A stretch of DNA of 64,000 nucleotides from Symsagittifera roscoffensis (GCF_963678635.1 NC_087065.1:59794754-59858753), one strand, 5' to 3'; counted from the stretch's first letter, positions 13,119-24,618 are shown. Program-made: numbers and translations. Notes: generated from the letters alone by a model not told the origin.

Positions 13119-14748
13119 GCGTGGAATCGTTGGATTATCCTTGTGTGAATTTTCCTGTTGTGAGTTTTGTAGTCGATTGGAAATTGTTGCTTTTGCTGGA
13201 TTGTGATGAATTGTGCACCACTTTGACAAAAATGATAACAACTACTGAAATGAATCTGATGATTTTCATTTTTTTAATTTCAATTTAATTTTGCTGCCTC
13301 CGTTTTTGTTACTATTAGAAGCGTGGAATCGTTGGATTATCCTTGTGTGCATTTTCCTTTTGTCAGTTTTGTAATCGATTGGAAATTGTTGGTTTTGCTG
13401 GATTGTGATGAATTATGCACCACTTTGATGCACCACTTTTATGCACCACTTATCAATGTCCAGGTTGTGTTCCAAACTTTTAAGTTGGCTGTTATGGCTA
13501 AAGTACGAGGTATTCTTTTTCTGATTGTTGGTAACTGTGATGAGCATATGCACCACGTTGATTTGAGTAATGAAAACTACCTCTCTGACTGTTTTCAATT
13601 TTTTGGTAAAATATCAATCAGATTAATTCGCTTTTGTTTGCCTCCGTTTTCGTTACTATTAGAAGCGTGGAATCGTTGGATTATCCTCGTGTGAATTTTC
13701 CTGTTGTGATTTTTGTAGTCGATTGGAAATTGTTGCTTTTGCTGGGTTGTGATGAATTATGCACCACTTTGACAAAAATGATAACAACTACTGAAATGAA
13801 TCTGATGATTTTCATTTTTTTAATTCCAATTTATTTTTGCTGCCTCCGTTTTTGTTACAATTAGAAGCGTGGAATCGTTAGATTATCCTTGTGTGCATTT
13901 TCCTGTTGTGAGTTTTGTAGTCGATTGGAAATTGTTGCTTTTGCTGGATTGTGATGAATTATGCACCACTTTGATGCACCACTTTGATGCACCACTTTTA
14001 TCGATGTCCAGGTTGTGTTCCAAACTTTTAAGTTGGCTGTTACAGGTAAAGTACGAGGTATTTTTTTTCTGATTGTTGGTTACTGTGATGAGCATATGCA
14101 CCACCTTGATTTGAGTGATAAAAACTACCTCTCTGACTGTTTTTAATTTTTTGGTAAAATATCAATCAGATTAATTCGCTTTTCTTTGCCTCCGTTTTCG
14201 TTACTATTAGAAGCGTGGAATCGTTGGATTATCCTTGTGTGAATTCTCCTGTTGTGAGTTTTGTAGTTGATTGGAAATTGTTGCTTTTGCTGGATTGTGA
14301 TGAATTATGCACCACTTTGACAAAAATGATAACAACTACTGAAATGAATCTGATGATTTTCTTTTTTTTTAATTTCAATTTAATTTTGCTGCCTCTGTTT
14401 TTGTTACTATTAGAAGCGTGGAATCGTTGGATTGTCCTCGTGTGCATTTTCCTGTTGTGAGTTTTGTAGTCGATTGGAAATTGTTGCTTTTGCTGGATTG
14501 TGATGAATTATGCACCACTTTGATGCACCACTTTTATCAATGTCCAGGTTGTATTCCAAACTTTTAATTTGGCTGTTATGGCTAAAGTACGAGGTATTTT
14601 TTTTCTGATTGTTGGTAACTGTGTTGAGCATATGCACCACGTTGATTTGAGTGATAAAAACTACCTCTCTGACTGTTTTTAATTTTTTGGTAAAACATCA
14701 ATCAGATTAATTCGCTTTTCTTTGCCTCCGTTTTCGTTACTATTAGAA
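13119..14748 (+). repeat. B-C composite repeat (~536-548 bp), three copies
   Basis: Copies run 13119-13664, 13665-14212 and 14213-14748. Each is a B half-unit followed directly by a C-type unit. The first two are 10-12 bp longer because their C unit carries a third 13-bp GCACCAC copy. The unit after the B junction typically begins with GTGTGCATTTTCC instead of GTGTGAATTTTCC, a marker base that travels with the composite. Confidence 0.86.
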
Positions 14749-15612
14749 GCGTGGAATCTTTGGATTATCTATGTGTGAATTTTCCTGTTGTGAGTTTTGT
14801 AGTCGATTGGAAGTTGTTGGTTTTGCTGGATTGTGATGAATTATGCACCACTTTGACAAAAATGATAACAACTACTGAAATGAATCTGATGATTTTCATT
14901 TTTTTAATTTCAATTTATTTTTGCTGCCTCCGTTTTTGTTTCAATTAGAAGCGTGGAATCGTTGGATTATCCTTGTGTGCATTTTCCTGTTGTGAGTTTT
15001 GTAGTCGATTGGAAATTGGTGCTTTTGCTGGATTGTGATGAATTATGCACCACTTTGATGCACCACTTTTATCAATGTCCAGGTTGTGTTCCAAATTTTT
15101 AAGTTGGCTGTTATGGTTAAAGTACGAGGTATTTTTTTCTGATTGTTGGTAACTGTGATGAGCATATGCACCACGTTGATTTGAGTGATAAAAACTACCT
15201 TTCTGACTGTTTTTAGTTTTTTGGTAAAATATCAATCAGATTAATGCGCTTTTCTTTGCCTCCGTTTTCGTGACTATAAGAAGCGTGGAATCGTTGGATT
15301 ATCCTTGTGTGAATTTTCCTGTTGTGAGTTTTGTAGTCGATTAGGAATTGTTGCTTTTGCTGGATTGTGATGAATTATGCACCACTTTGATGCACCACTT
15401 TTATCAATGTCCAGGTTGTGTTCCAAACTTTTAAGTTGGCTGTTATGGCTAAAGTACGAGGTATTTTTTTCTGATTGTTGGTAACTGTGGTGAGCATATG
15501 CACCATGTTGATTTGAGTGATAAAAACAACCTCTGACTTTTTTAAATTTTTTGGTAAAATATCAATCAGATTAATTCGCTTTTCTTTGCCTCCGTTTTCG
15601 TTACTATTAGAA
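14749..15612 (+). repeat. B-C-C higher-order repeat, copy 1 (864 bp)
   Basis: The order is B at 14749, C at 14951 and C at 15283. The last C unit has two private marks shared with copy 2: an altered GTAGTCGATTAGGAATTG and ACTGTGGTGAGC at the second GTGATGA site. Confidence 0.85.
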
Positions 15613-16477
15613 GCGTGGAATCGTTGGATTATCCTTGTGTGAATTTTCCTGTTGTGAGTTTTGTAGTAGATTGGAAATTGTTGCTTTTGCTGGATTGTGA
15701 TGAATTATGCACCACTTTGACAAAAATGATAACAACTACTGAAATGAATCTGATGATTCTCTTTTTTTAAATTTCAATTTAGTTTTGCTTCCTCCGTTTT
15801 TGTTACTATTAGAAGCGTGGAATCGTTGGATTATCCTCGTGTGCATTTTCCTGTTGTGAGTTTTGTAGTCGATTGGAAATTGTTGCTTTTGCTGGATTGT
15901 GATGAATTATGCACCACTTTGATGCACCACTATTATCAATGTCCAGGTTGTGTTCGAAATTTTTAAGTTGGCTGTTATGGTTAAAGTACGAGGTATTTTT
16001 TTCTGATTGTTGGTAACTGTGATGAGGATATGCACCACGTTGATTTGAGTGATAAAAACTACCTTTCTGACTGTTTTTTTAGTTTTTTGGTAAAAATCAA
16101 TCAGATTAATGCGCTTTTCTTTGCCTCCGTTTTCGTGACTATAAGAAGCGTGGAATCGTTGGATTATCCTTGTGTGAATTTTCCTGTTGTGAGTTTTGTA
16201 GTCGATTAAGAATTGTTGCTTTTGCTGGATTGTGATGAATTATGCACCACTTTGATGCACCACTTTTATCAATGTCCAGGTTGTGTTCCAAACTTTTAAG
16301 TTGGCTGTTATGGCTAAAGTACGAGGTTTTTTTTTCTGATTGTTGGTAACTGTGGTGAGCATATGCACCACGTTGATTTGAGTGATAAAAACTACCTCTG
16401 ACTGTTTTTAATTTTTTGGTAAAATATCAATCAGATTAATTCGCTTTTTTTTGCCTCCGTTTTCGTTACTATTAGAA
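15613..16477 (+). repeat. B-C-C higher-order repeat, copy 2 (865 bp)
   Basis: The order is B at 15613, C at 15815 and C at 16148. It shares ACTGTGGTGAGC and the changed CGATTAAGAATTG site with copy 1, and both copies have shortened the CTCTCTGACTG block in the last unit. Confidence 0.84.
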
Positions 16478-17745
16478 GCGTGGAATCGTTGGATTATCCT
16501 TGTGTGAATTTTCCTGTTGTGAGTTTTGTAGTCGATTGGAAATTGTTGCTTTTGCTGGATTGTGATGAATTATGCACCACTTTGACAAAAATGATAACAA
16601 CTACTGAAATGAATCTGATGATTCTCTTTTTTTTAATTTCAATTTAATTTTGCTGCCTCCGTTTTTGTTACTACTAGAAGCGTGGAATCGTTGGATTATC
16701 CTCGTGTGCATTTTCCTGTTGTGAGTTTTGTAGTCGATTGGAAATTGTTGCTTTTGCTGGATTGTGATGAATTATGCACCACTTTGATGCACCACTTTTA
16801 TCAATGTCCAGGTTGTATTCCAAACTTTTAAGTTGGCTGTTATGGCTAAAGTACGAGGTATTTTTTTTCTGATTGTTGGTAACTGTGATGAGCATATGCA
16901 CCACGTTGATTTGAGTGATAAAAACTACCTTGACTGTTTTTAATTTTTTGGTAAAATATCAATCAGATTAATTTGCTTTTCTTTGCCTCCGTTTTCGTTA
17001 CTATTAGAAGCGTGGAATCTTTGGATTGTCTATGCGTGAATTTTCCTGTTGTGAGTTTTGTAGTCGATTGGAAATTGTTGGCTTTGCTGGATTGTGATTA
17101 ATTATGCACCACTTTGACAAAAATGATAACAACTACTTAAATGATCTGATGATTTTCATTTTTCTAATTTCAATGTAATTTTGCTGCCTCCGTTTTTGTT
17201 ACAATTAGAAGCGTGGAATCGTTGGATTATCCTTGTGTGCATTTTCCTGTTGTGAGTTTTGTAGTCGATTGGAAATTGTTGCTTTTGCTGGATTGTGATG
17301 AATTATGCACCACTTTGACAAAAATGATAACAACTACTGAAATGAATCTGATGATTCTCTTTTTTTTTAATTTCAATTTAATTTTGCTGCCTCCGTTTTT
17401 GTTACTACTAGAAGCGTGGAATCGTTGGATTATCCTCGTGTGCATTTTCCTGTTGTGAGTTTTGTAGTCGATTGGAAATTGTTGCTTTTGCTGGATTGTG
17501 ATGAATTATGCACCACTTTGATGCACCACTTTTATCAATGTCCAGGTTGTGTTCCAAACTTTTAAGTTGGCTGTTATGGTTAAAGTACGAGGTATTTTTT
17601 TCTGATTGTTGGTAACTGTGATGAGCATATGCACCACGTTGATTTGAGTGATAAAAACTACCTTTCTGACTGTTTTTAGTTTTTTGGTAAAATATCAATC
17701 AGATTAAAGCGCTTTTCTTTGCCTCCGTTTTCGTGACTATAAGAA
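16478..17745 (+). repeat. B-C-B-B-C segment
   Basis: Units are B 16478, C 16680, B 17010, B 17211 and C 17414. This is the only place where two B half-units lie side by side, giving two consecutive periods of about 202 bp. The 17010 unit has lost one base in the AATGATCTGATG block. Confidence 0.85.
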
Positions 17746-18091
17746 GCGTGGAATCGTTGGATTATCCTTGTGTGAATTTTCCTGTTGTGAGTTTTGTAGT
17801 CGATTTGAAATTGTTGCTTTTGCTGGATTGTGATGAATTATGCACCACTTTGATGCACCACTTTTATGCACCTTTTTTATCAATGTCCAGGTTGTGTTCC
17901 AAACTTTTAAGTTGGCTGTTATGGCTAAAGTACGACGTGTTTTTTTTCTGATTGTTGGTAACTGTGATGAGCATATGCACCACGTTGATTTGAGTGATAA
18001 AAACTACCTTTCTGACTGTTTTTAGTTTTTTGATAAAATATCAATCAGATTAATGCGCTTTTCTTTGCCTCCGTTTTCGCTACTATTAGAA

Positions 18092-18290
18092 GCGTGGAAT
18101 CGTTGGATTATCCTTGTGTGAATTTTCCTGTTGTGAGTTTTGTAGTCGATTGGAAATTGTTGCTTTTGCTGGATTGTGATGAATTATGCACCACTTTGAC
18201 AAAAATGATAACAACTACTGAAATGAATCTCATGATTTTCATTTTTTCATTTCAATTTGTTTTTGCTGCTTATTTCGTATGATTTCAGAG
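18092..18290 (+). repeat. B half of the 425-bp unit
   Basis: This is the first half of the reference unit, about 199 bp, ending at TTTCAGAG. Shared landmarks with the other half are TTGTGT followed by TTTT and GTTG near the front; GTGATGAATTATGCACCAC at 18176-18194, which matches GTGATGAGCATATGCACCAC at 18389-18408; then TGATAACAACTAC against TGATAAAAACTAC; and finally TTGCTGC..TTTCGT..ATT..AGAG against TTGCCTCCGTTTTCGTTACTATTAGAAG. The order is kept throughout. I infer that the two halves descend from one ancestral monomer of about 212 bp. Confidence 0.8.
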
Positions 18291-18516
18291 TTATTGATTT
18301 TTATCAATGTCCAGGTTGTGTTCCAAACTTTTAAGTTGGCTGTTATGGCTAAAGTACGAGGTATTTTTTTTTCTGATTGTTGGTAACTGTGATGAGCATA
18401 TGCACCACGTTGATTTGAGTGATAAAAACTACCTCTCTGACTGTTTTTAATTTTTTGGTAAAATATCAATCAGATTAATTCGCTTTTCTTTGCCTCCGTT
18501 TTCGTTACTATTAGAA
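18291..18516 (+). repeat. A half of the 425-bp unit
   Basis: This second half of the reference unit is about 226 bp, running from TTATTGATTTTTATCAATG to TTAGAA. It is longer than the B half mainly because of extra sequence ahead of GTGATGA (about 98 against 85 bp from the half start). A-half sequence contains the hairpin and the common TTCCAAAC/TTCCGAAC polymorphism. The GTTATGGC/GTTGTGGC difference travels with it and helps to tell subfamilies apart. Confidence 0.78.
18293..18308. repeat. Short hairpin ATTGAT-TTTT-ATCAAT, present in most units
   Basis: A perfect 6-bp inverted repeat with a loop of four T sits at the start of the A half (arms 18293-18298 and 18303-18308). It recurs at the same place in most F units; some subfamilies change the loop or one arm, for example TCAGTG in place of TCAATG around 28-33 kb. 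C-type deletions remove the left arm and the micro-inversion at 42.8 kb uses the same hexamer at its edges. Whether it folds in the cell is not known. Confidence 0.75.
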
Positions 18517-18940
18517 GCGTGGAATCGTTGGATTATCCTTGTGTGAATTTTCCTGTTGTGAGTTTTGTAGTCGATTGGAAATTGTTGCTTTTGCTGGATT
18601 GTGATGAATTATGCACCACTTTGACAAAAATGATAACAACTACTGAAATGAATCTGATGATTTTCATTTTTTCATTTCAATTTATTTTTGCTGCTTATTT
18701 CGTATGATTTCAGAGTTATTGATTTTTATCAATGTCCAGGTTGTGTTCCAAACTTTTAAGTTGGCTGTTATGGCTAAAGTACGAGGTATTTTTTTTCTGA
18801 TTGTTGGTAACTGTGATGAGCATATGCACCACGTTGATTTGAGTGATAAAAACTACCTTTCTGACTGTTTTTAGTTTTTTGGTAAAATATCAATCAGATT
18901 AATGCGCTTTTCTTTGCCTCCGTTTTCGTGACTATAAAAA

Positions 18941-19833
18941 GCGTGGAATCGTTAGATTATCCTTGTGTGATTTTTCCTGTTGTGAGTTTTGTAGTCGATT
19001 GGAAATTGTTGCTTTTGCTGGATTGTGATGAATTATGCACCACTTTGATGCACCACTTTTATGCACCACTTTTATCAATGTCCAGGTTGTGTTCCAAACT
19101 TTTAAGTTGGCTGTTATGGCTAAAGTACGACGTGTTTTTTTTCTGATTGTTGGTAACTGTGATGAGCATATGCACCACGTTGATTTGAGTGATAAAAACT
19201 ACCTTTCTGACTGTTTTTAGTTTTTTGGTAAAATATCAATCAGATTAATGCGCTTTTCTTTGCCTCCGTTTTCGCTACTATTAGAAGCGTGGAATCGTTG
19301 GATTATCCTTGTGTGAATTTTCCTGTTGTGAGTTTTGTAGTCGATTGGAAATTGTTGCTTTTGCTGGATTGTGATGAATTATGCACCACTTTGACAAAAA
19401 TGATAACAACTACTGAAATGAATCTGATGATTTTCATTTTTTCAATTTCAATTTAATTTTGCTGCCTCCGTTTTTGTTACTATTAGAAGCGTGGAATCGT
19501 TGGATTATCCTTGTGTGCATTTTCCTGTTGTGAGTTTTGTAGTCGATTGGAAATTGTTGCTTTTGCTGGATTGTGATGAATTATGCACCACTTTGATGCA
19601 CCACTTTTTTGCACCACTTTTATCAATGTCCAGGTTGTGTTCCAAACTTTTGAGTTGGCTGTTATGGCTAAAGTACGAGGTATTTTTTTCTGATTGTTGG
19701 TAACTGTGATGAGCATATGCACCACGTTGATTTGAGTGATAAAAACAAGCTCTCTGACTGTTTTTAATTTTTTGGTAAAATATCAATTAGATTAATTCGA
19801 TTTTCTTTGCCTCCGTTTTCGTTACTATTAGAA
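18941..19833 (+). repeat. C-B-C segment (C units with three GCACCAC)
   Basis: Units are C 18941 (346 bp), B 19287 (202 bp) and C 19489 (345 bp). The front C unit repeats the 17746 unit with TACGACGTGTTTT. In 19489 the third copy reads TTTTTTGCACCAC. Confidence 0.85.
19037..19075 (+). repeat. 13-bp micro-repeat, three copies of GCACCAC
   Basis: GCACCAC starts at 19037, 19050 and 19063, an exact 13-bp period, inside a C-type unit. Ordinary C units have two copies and F units have one at this place. Three-copy versions are also in the units starting at 13321, 13867, 17746, 19489 and 53762. The 13-bp steps account for the C-unit length classes near 332 and 345 bp. Confidence 0.88.
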
Positions 19834-21531
19834 GCGTGGAATCGTTGGATTATCCATGTGTGAATTTTCCTGTTGTGAGTTTTGTAGTCGATTGGAAATT
19901 GTTGGTTTTGCTGGATTGTGATTAATTATGCACCACTTTGACAAAAATGATAACAACTACTGAAATGAATCTGATGATTTTCGTTTTTTTTATTTCAATT
20001 TAATTTTGCTGCTTATTTCGTATGATTTCAGAGTTATTGATTTTTATTAATGCCCAGGTTGTGTTCCGAACTTTTAAGTTGGCTGTTGTGGATAAAGTAC
20101 GAGGTATTTTTTTTCTGATTGTTGGTAACTGTGATGAGCATATGCACCACGTCGATTTGAGTGATAAAAACAACCTCTGACTGTTTTTAGTTTTTGATAA
20201 AATATCAATCAGAATAATTTGCTTTTCTCTGCCTCCGTTTTCATGACTATAAGAAGCGTGGAATCGTTGGATTATCCTTGTGTGAATTTTCCTGTTCTGA
20301 ATTTTGTAGTCGATTGGAAATTGTTGCTTTTGCTTGATTGTGATGAATTATGCACCACTTTGACAAAATTGATAACAACTACTGAAATGAATCTGATGAT
20401 TTTCATTTTTTTAATTTCAATTCAATTTTGCTGCTTATTTCGTATGATTTTAGACTTATTGATTTTTATCAATGTCCAGGTTGTGTTCCAAACTTTAAAG
20501 TTGGCTGTTATGGCTAAAGTACGAGGTATTTTTTATCTGATTGTTGGTAACTGTGATGAGCATATGCACCACGTTGATTTGAGTGATAAAAACTACCTCT
20601 CTGACTGTTTTTAGTTTTTTGATAAAATATCAATCAGAATAATTCGCTTTTCTCTGCCTCCGTTTTCGTGACTATAAGAAGCGTGGAATCGTTGGATTAT
20701 CCTTGTGTGAATTTTTCTCTTCTGAATTTTGTAGTCGATTGGAAATTGTTGGTTTGCTTGATTGTGATGAATTATGCACCACTTTGACAAAAATGATAAC
20801 AACTACTGAATTGAATCTGATGATTTTCGTTTTTTTTTATTTCAATTTAATTTTGCTGCTTATTTCGTATGATTTCAGAGTTATTGATTTTTATTAATGC
20901 CCAGGTTGTGTTCCGAACTTTTAAGTTGGCTGTTGTGGCTAAAGTACGAGGTATTTTTTTTCTGATTGTTGGTAACTGTGATGAGCATATGCACCACGTT
21001 GATTTGAGTGATAAAAACAACCTCTCTGACTGTTTTTAGTTTTTTGATAAAATATCAATCAGAATAATTTGCTTTTCTCTGCCTCCGTTTTCATGACTAT
21101 AAGAAGCGTGGAATCGTTGGATTATCCTTGTGTGAATTTTCCTGTTCTGAATTTTGTAGTCGATTGGAAATTGTTGCTTTTGCTTGATTGTGATGAATTA
21201 TGCACCACTTTGACAAAATTGATAACAACTACTGAAATGAATCTGATGATTTTCATTTTTTTAATTTCAATTCAATTTTGCTGCTTATTTCGTATGATTT
21301 TAGACTTATTGATTTTTATCAATGTCCAGGTTGTGTTCCAAACTTTAAAGTTGGCTGTTATGGCTAAAGTACGAGGTTTTTTTTATCTGATTGTTGGTAA
21401 CTGTGATGAGCATATGCACCACGTTGATTTGAGTGATAAAAACTACCTCTCTGACTGTTTTTAGTTTTTTTGATAAAATATCAATCAGAATAATTTGCTT
21501 TTCTCTGCCTCCGTTTTCGTGACTATAAGAA
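19834..21531 (+). repeat. ~850-bp F-F repeat, two copies
   Basis: Copies are 19834-20680 and 20681-21531. The first F unit of each pair carries TTAATGCCCAGG; the second has TTTTCATGACTATAAG before its anchor, GACAAAATTGATAAC and GATTTTAGACTTATTG. Units 20256 and 21106 appear nearly identical, differing for instance in TATTTTTTATCTG versus TTTTTTTTATCTG. Confidence 0.85.
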
Positions 21532-22494
21532 GCGTGGAATCGTTGGATTATCCTTGTGTGAATTTTCCTGTTCTGAATTTTGTAGTCGATTGGAAATTGT
21601 TGGTTTTGCTTGATTGTGATGAATTATGCACCACTTTGACAAAAATGATAACAACTACTGAAATGAATCTGATGATTTTCATTTTTTTAATTTCAATTTA
21701 TTTTTGCTGCTTATTTCGTATGATTTCAGAGTTATTGATTTTAATCAATGTCCAGGTTGTGTTCCAAAGTTTAAGTTGGCTGTTATGGCTAAAGTACGAG
21801 GTACCTTTTTTCTGATTGTTGGTAACTGTGATGAGCATATGCACCACGTTGATTTGAGTGATAAAAACTAGCTCTCTGACTGTTTTAATTTTTTGGTAAA
21901 ATATCAATCAGATTAATTCGCTTTTCTTTGCCTCCGTTTTCGTTACTATTAGAAGCGTGGAATTGTTGGATTGTCCTTGTGTGAATTTTCCTGTTGTGAG
22001 TTTTGTAGTCGATTGGAAATTGTTGCTTTTGCTGGATTGTGATGAATTATGCACCACTTTGACAAAAATGATAACAACTACTGAAATGAATCTGATGATT
22101 TTCATTTTTTTAATTTCAATTTAATTTTGCTGCCTCCGTTTTTGTTACTTTTAGAAGCGTGGAATCGTTGGATCATCCTTGTGTGAATTTTCCTGTTGTG
22201 AGTTTTGTAGTCGGTTGGAAATTGTTGCTTTTGCTGGATTGTGATGAATTATGCACCACTTTTATGCACCACTTTTATCAATGTCCAGGTTGTGTTCCAA
22301 ACTTTTAAGTTGGCTGTTATGGCTAAAGTACGAGGTATTTTTTTTCTGATTGTTGATAACTGTGATGAGCATATGCACCACACCACGTTGATTTGAGTGA
22401 TAAAAACTACCTCTCTGACTGTTTTTAATTTTTTGGTAAAATATCAATCAGATTAATTCGCTTTTCTTTGCCTCCGTTTTCGTGACTATTAGAA
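21532..22494 (+). repeat. F-B-C segment closing the B/C-rich domain
   Basis: Units are F 21532 (423 bp), B 21955 (202 bp) and C 22157 (338 bp). This last C unit has two GCACCAC copies, plus a separate 5-bp duplication (CACCA twice at 22376-22385) that makes it longer than the usual 332. To the right, B units do not recur in the window and only one more C unit is seen (53762). Confidence 0.86.
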
Positions 22495-24618
22495 GTGTGG
22501 AATCGTTGGATTATCCTTGCGTGAATTTTCCTGTGGTGAGTTTTGTAGTCGATTGGAAATTGTTGCTTTTGCTTGATTGTGATGAATTATGCACCACTTT
22601 GACAAAAATGATAATAACTACTGAATTGAATCTGATGATTTTCATTTTTTTATTTCAATTTATTTTTGCTGCTTGTTTCGTATGATTTCAGAGTTATTGA
22701 TTTTAATCAATGTCCAGGTTGTGTTCCAAACTTTTAAGTTGGCTGTTATGGCTAAAGTACGAGGTATTTTTTTTCTGATTGTTGGTAACTGTGATGAGCA
22801 TATGCAGCACGTTGATTTGAGTGATAAAAACTACCTCTGACTGTTTTTAATTTTTTGGTAAAATATCAATCACAATAATTCGCTGTTTTTGCCTCCGTTT
22901 TTGTTACTATAAGAAGCGTGGAATCGTTGGATTATCCTTGTGTGAATTTTCCTGTATTGAATTTTGTAGTCGATTGGAAATTGTTGCTTTTGCTTGATTG
23001 TGATGAATTATGCACCACTTTGACAAAAATGATAATAACTACTGAATTGAATCTGATGATTTTCATTTTTTTATTTTAATTTGTTTTTGCTGCTTATTTC
23101 GTATGATTTCAGAGTTATTGATTTTTATCAATGTCCAGGTTGTGTTCCAAACTTTTAAGTTGGCTGTTATGGCTAAAGTATGAGGTATTTTTTTCTGATT
23201 GTTGGTAACTGTGATGAGCATATGCACCACGTTGATTTGAGTGATAAAAACTACCTCTCTGACTGTTTTTAATTTTTTGGTAAAATATCAATCAGAATAA
23301 TTCGCTGTTCTTTGCCTCCGTTTTTGTTACTATTAGAAGCGTAGAGTCGTTGGATTATCCTTGTGTGAATTTTCCTGTTGTGAGTTTTGTAGTCGATTGG
23401 AAATTGTTGCCTTTGCTGGATTGTGATGAATTATGTATGCACCACTTTGACAAAAATGATAACAACTACTGAAATGAATCTGATGATTTTCATTTTTTTA
23501 ATTTCAATTTAATTTTGCTGCTTATTTCGTATGATTTCAGAGTTATTGATTTTTATCAATGTCCAGGTTGTGTTCCGAACTTTTAAGTTGGCTGTTGTGG
23601 CTAAAGTACGAGGTATTTTTTTTCTGATTGTTGGTAACTGTGATGAGCATATGCACCACGTTGATTTGAGTGATAAAAACTACCTCTCTGACTGTTTTTA
23701 GTTTTTTGGTTAAATAGCAATCAGAATATTTCGCTTTTCTCTGCCTCCGTTTTCGTGACTATAAGAAGCGTGGAATCATTGGATTATCCTTGTGTGAATT
23801 TTCCTGTTCTGAATTTTGTAGTCGATTGGAAATTGTTGCTTTTGCTTGATTGTGATGAATTATGCACCACTTTGACAAAAATGATAACAACTACTGAAAT
23901 GAATCTGACGATTTTCTTTTTTTAATTTCAATTTATTTTTGCTGCTTATTTCGTATGATTTCAGAGTTATTGATTTTTATCAATGTCCAGGTTGTGTTCC
24001 AATTTTTTAATTTGGCTGTTATGGCTAAAGTACGAGATATTTTTTTTCTGATTGTTGGTAACTGTGATGAGCATATGCACCACGTTGATTTGAGTGATAA
24101 AAACTACCTCTCTGACTGTTTTTAATTTTTTGGTAAAATATCAATCAGATTAATTCGCTTTTCTTTGCCTCCGTTTTTGTTACTATTAGAAGCGTGGAAT
24201 CGTTGGATTATCCTTGTGTAAATTTTCCTAATGTGAGTTTTCTAGTCGATTGGAAATTGTTGCTTTTGCTGGATTGTGATGAATTATGCACCACTTTGAC
24301 AAAAATGATAACAACTACTGAAATGGATCTGATGATTTTCATTTTTTTAAATTTCAATTTAATTTTGCTGCTTATTTCGTTTGGTTTCAGAGTTATTGAT
24401 TTTTATCAGTGTCCAGGTTGTGTTCCAAACTTTTCAGTTGGCTGTTATGGCTAAAGTACGAGATATTTTTTTTCTGATTGTTGGTAACTGTGATGAGCAT
24501 ATGCACCACGTTGATTTGAGTGATAAAAACTACCTCTCTGACTGTTTTTATTTTTTTTGGTAAAATATCAATCAGATTAATTCGCTTTTCTTTACCTCCG
24601 TTTTGGTGACTATAAGAA
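22495..24618 (+). repeat. F-unit block
   Basis: Anchors are 22495 (changed to GTGTGG), 22916, 23339 (GCGTAG), 23768 and 24192. Private changes include TGAATTGAATCTG in several units and a 4-bp duplication (TATG twice at 23432-23439). The section is more mixed than its neighbours, with no clear higher-order period. Confidence 0.85.

Larger units (their letters stand above)
18092..18516 (+). repeat. Reference full-length unit (F type, 425 bp)
   Basis: This is a clean example of the common unit, anchor to anchor. In order it holds the anchor block (GCGTGGAATCGTTGG), a T-rich stretch with GTAGTCGATTGG, GTGATGAATTATGCACCAC, an A-rich AACAACTACTGAAATG block, a poly-T block, TTGCTGCTTATTTCG and GATTTCAGAG. 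Then come a small hairpin, GTCCAGGTTGTGTTCC, GGCTAAAGTACGAGG with a T-tract, GTGATGAGCATATGCACCAC, AAAACTACCTCTCTGACTG, GGTAAAATATCAATCAG, and TTTGCCTCCGTTTTCG leading into the next anchor. All other unit types in the window derive from this order by deletion, half-unit joining or small duplication. Confidence 0.93.
17746..18940 (+). repeat. C-F-F repeat (1195 bp)
   Basis: A C-type unit with an extra 13-bp copy (17746) is followed by two closely similar F units (18092, 18517). The rare TACGACGTGTTTT in place of TACGAGGTATTTT is shared with the unit 1195 bp downstream at 18941, showing that the segment is part of a duplication. Confidence 0.8.

Noticed and set aside
18098-18114. CENP-B box-like TCGTTGGA near the anchor
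   Set aside because: Eight bases match the centre of the mammalian box, but the preceding T is an A and the required CGGG part reads ATCC instead. An 8-base match in a repeat is weak evidence.
19037-19075. CRISPR-like short direct repeats
   Set aside because: GCACCAC copies are only 7 bp with 6-bp gaps, the spacers are near-identical, and the region is nested in a satellite unit. It is a minisatellite.
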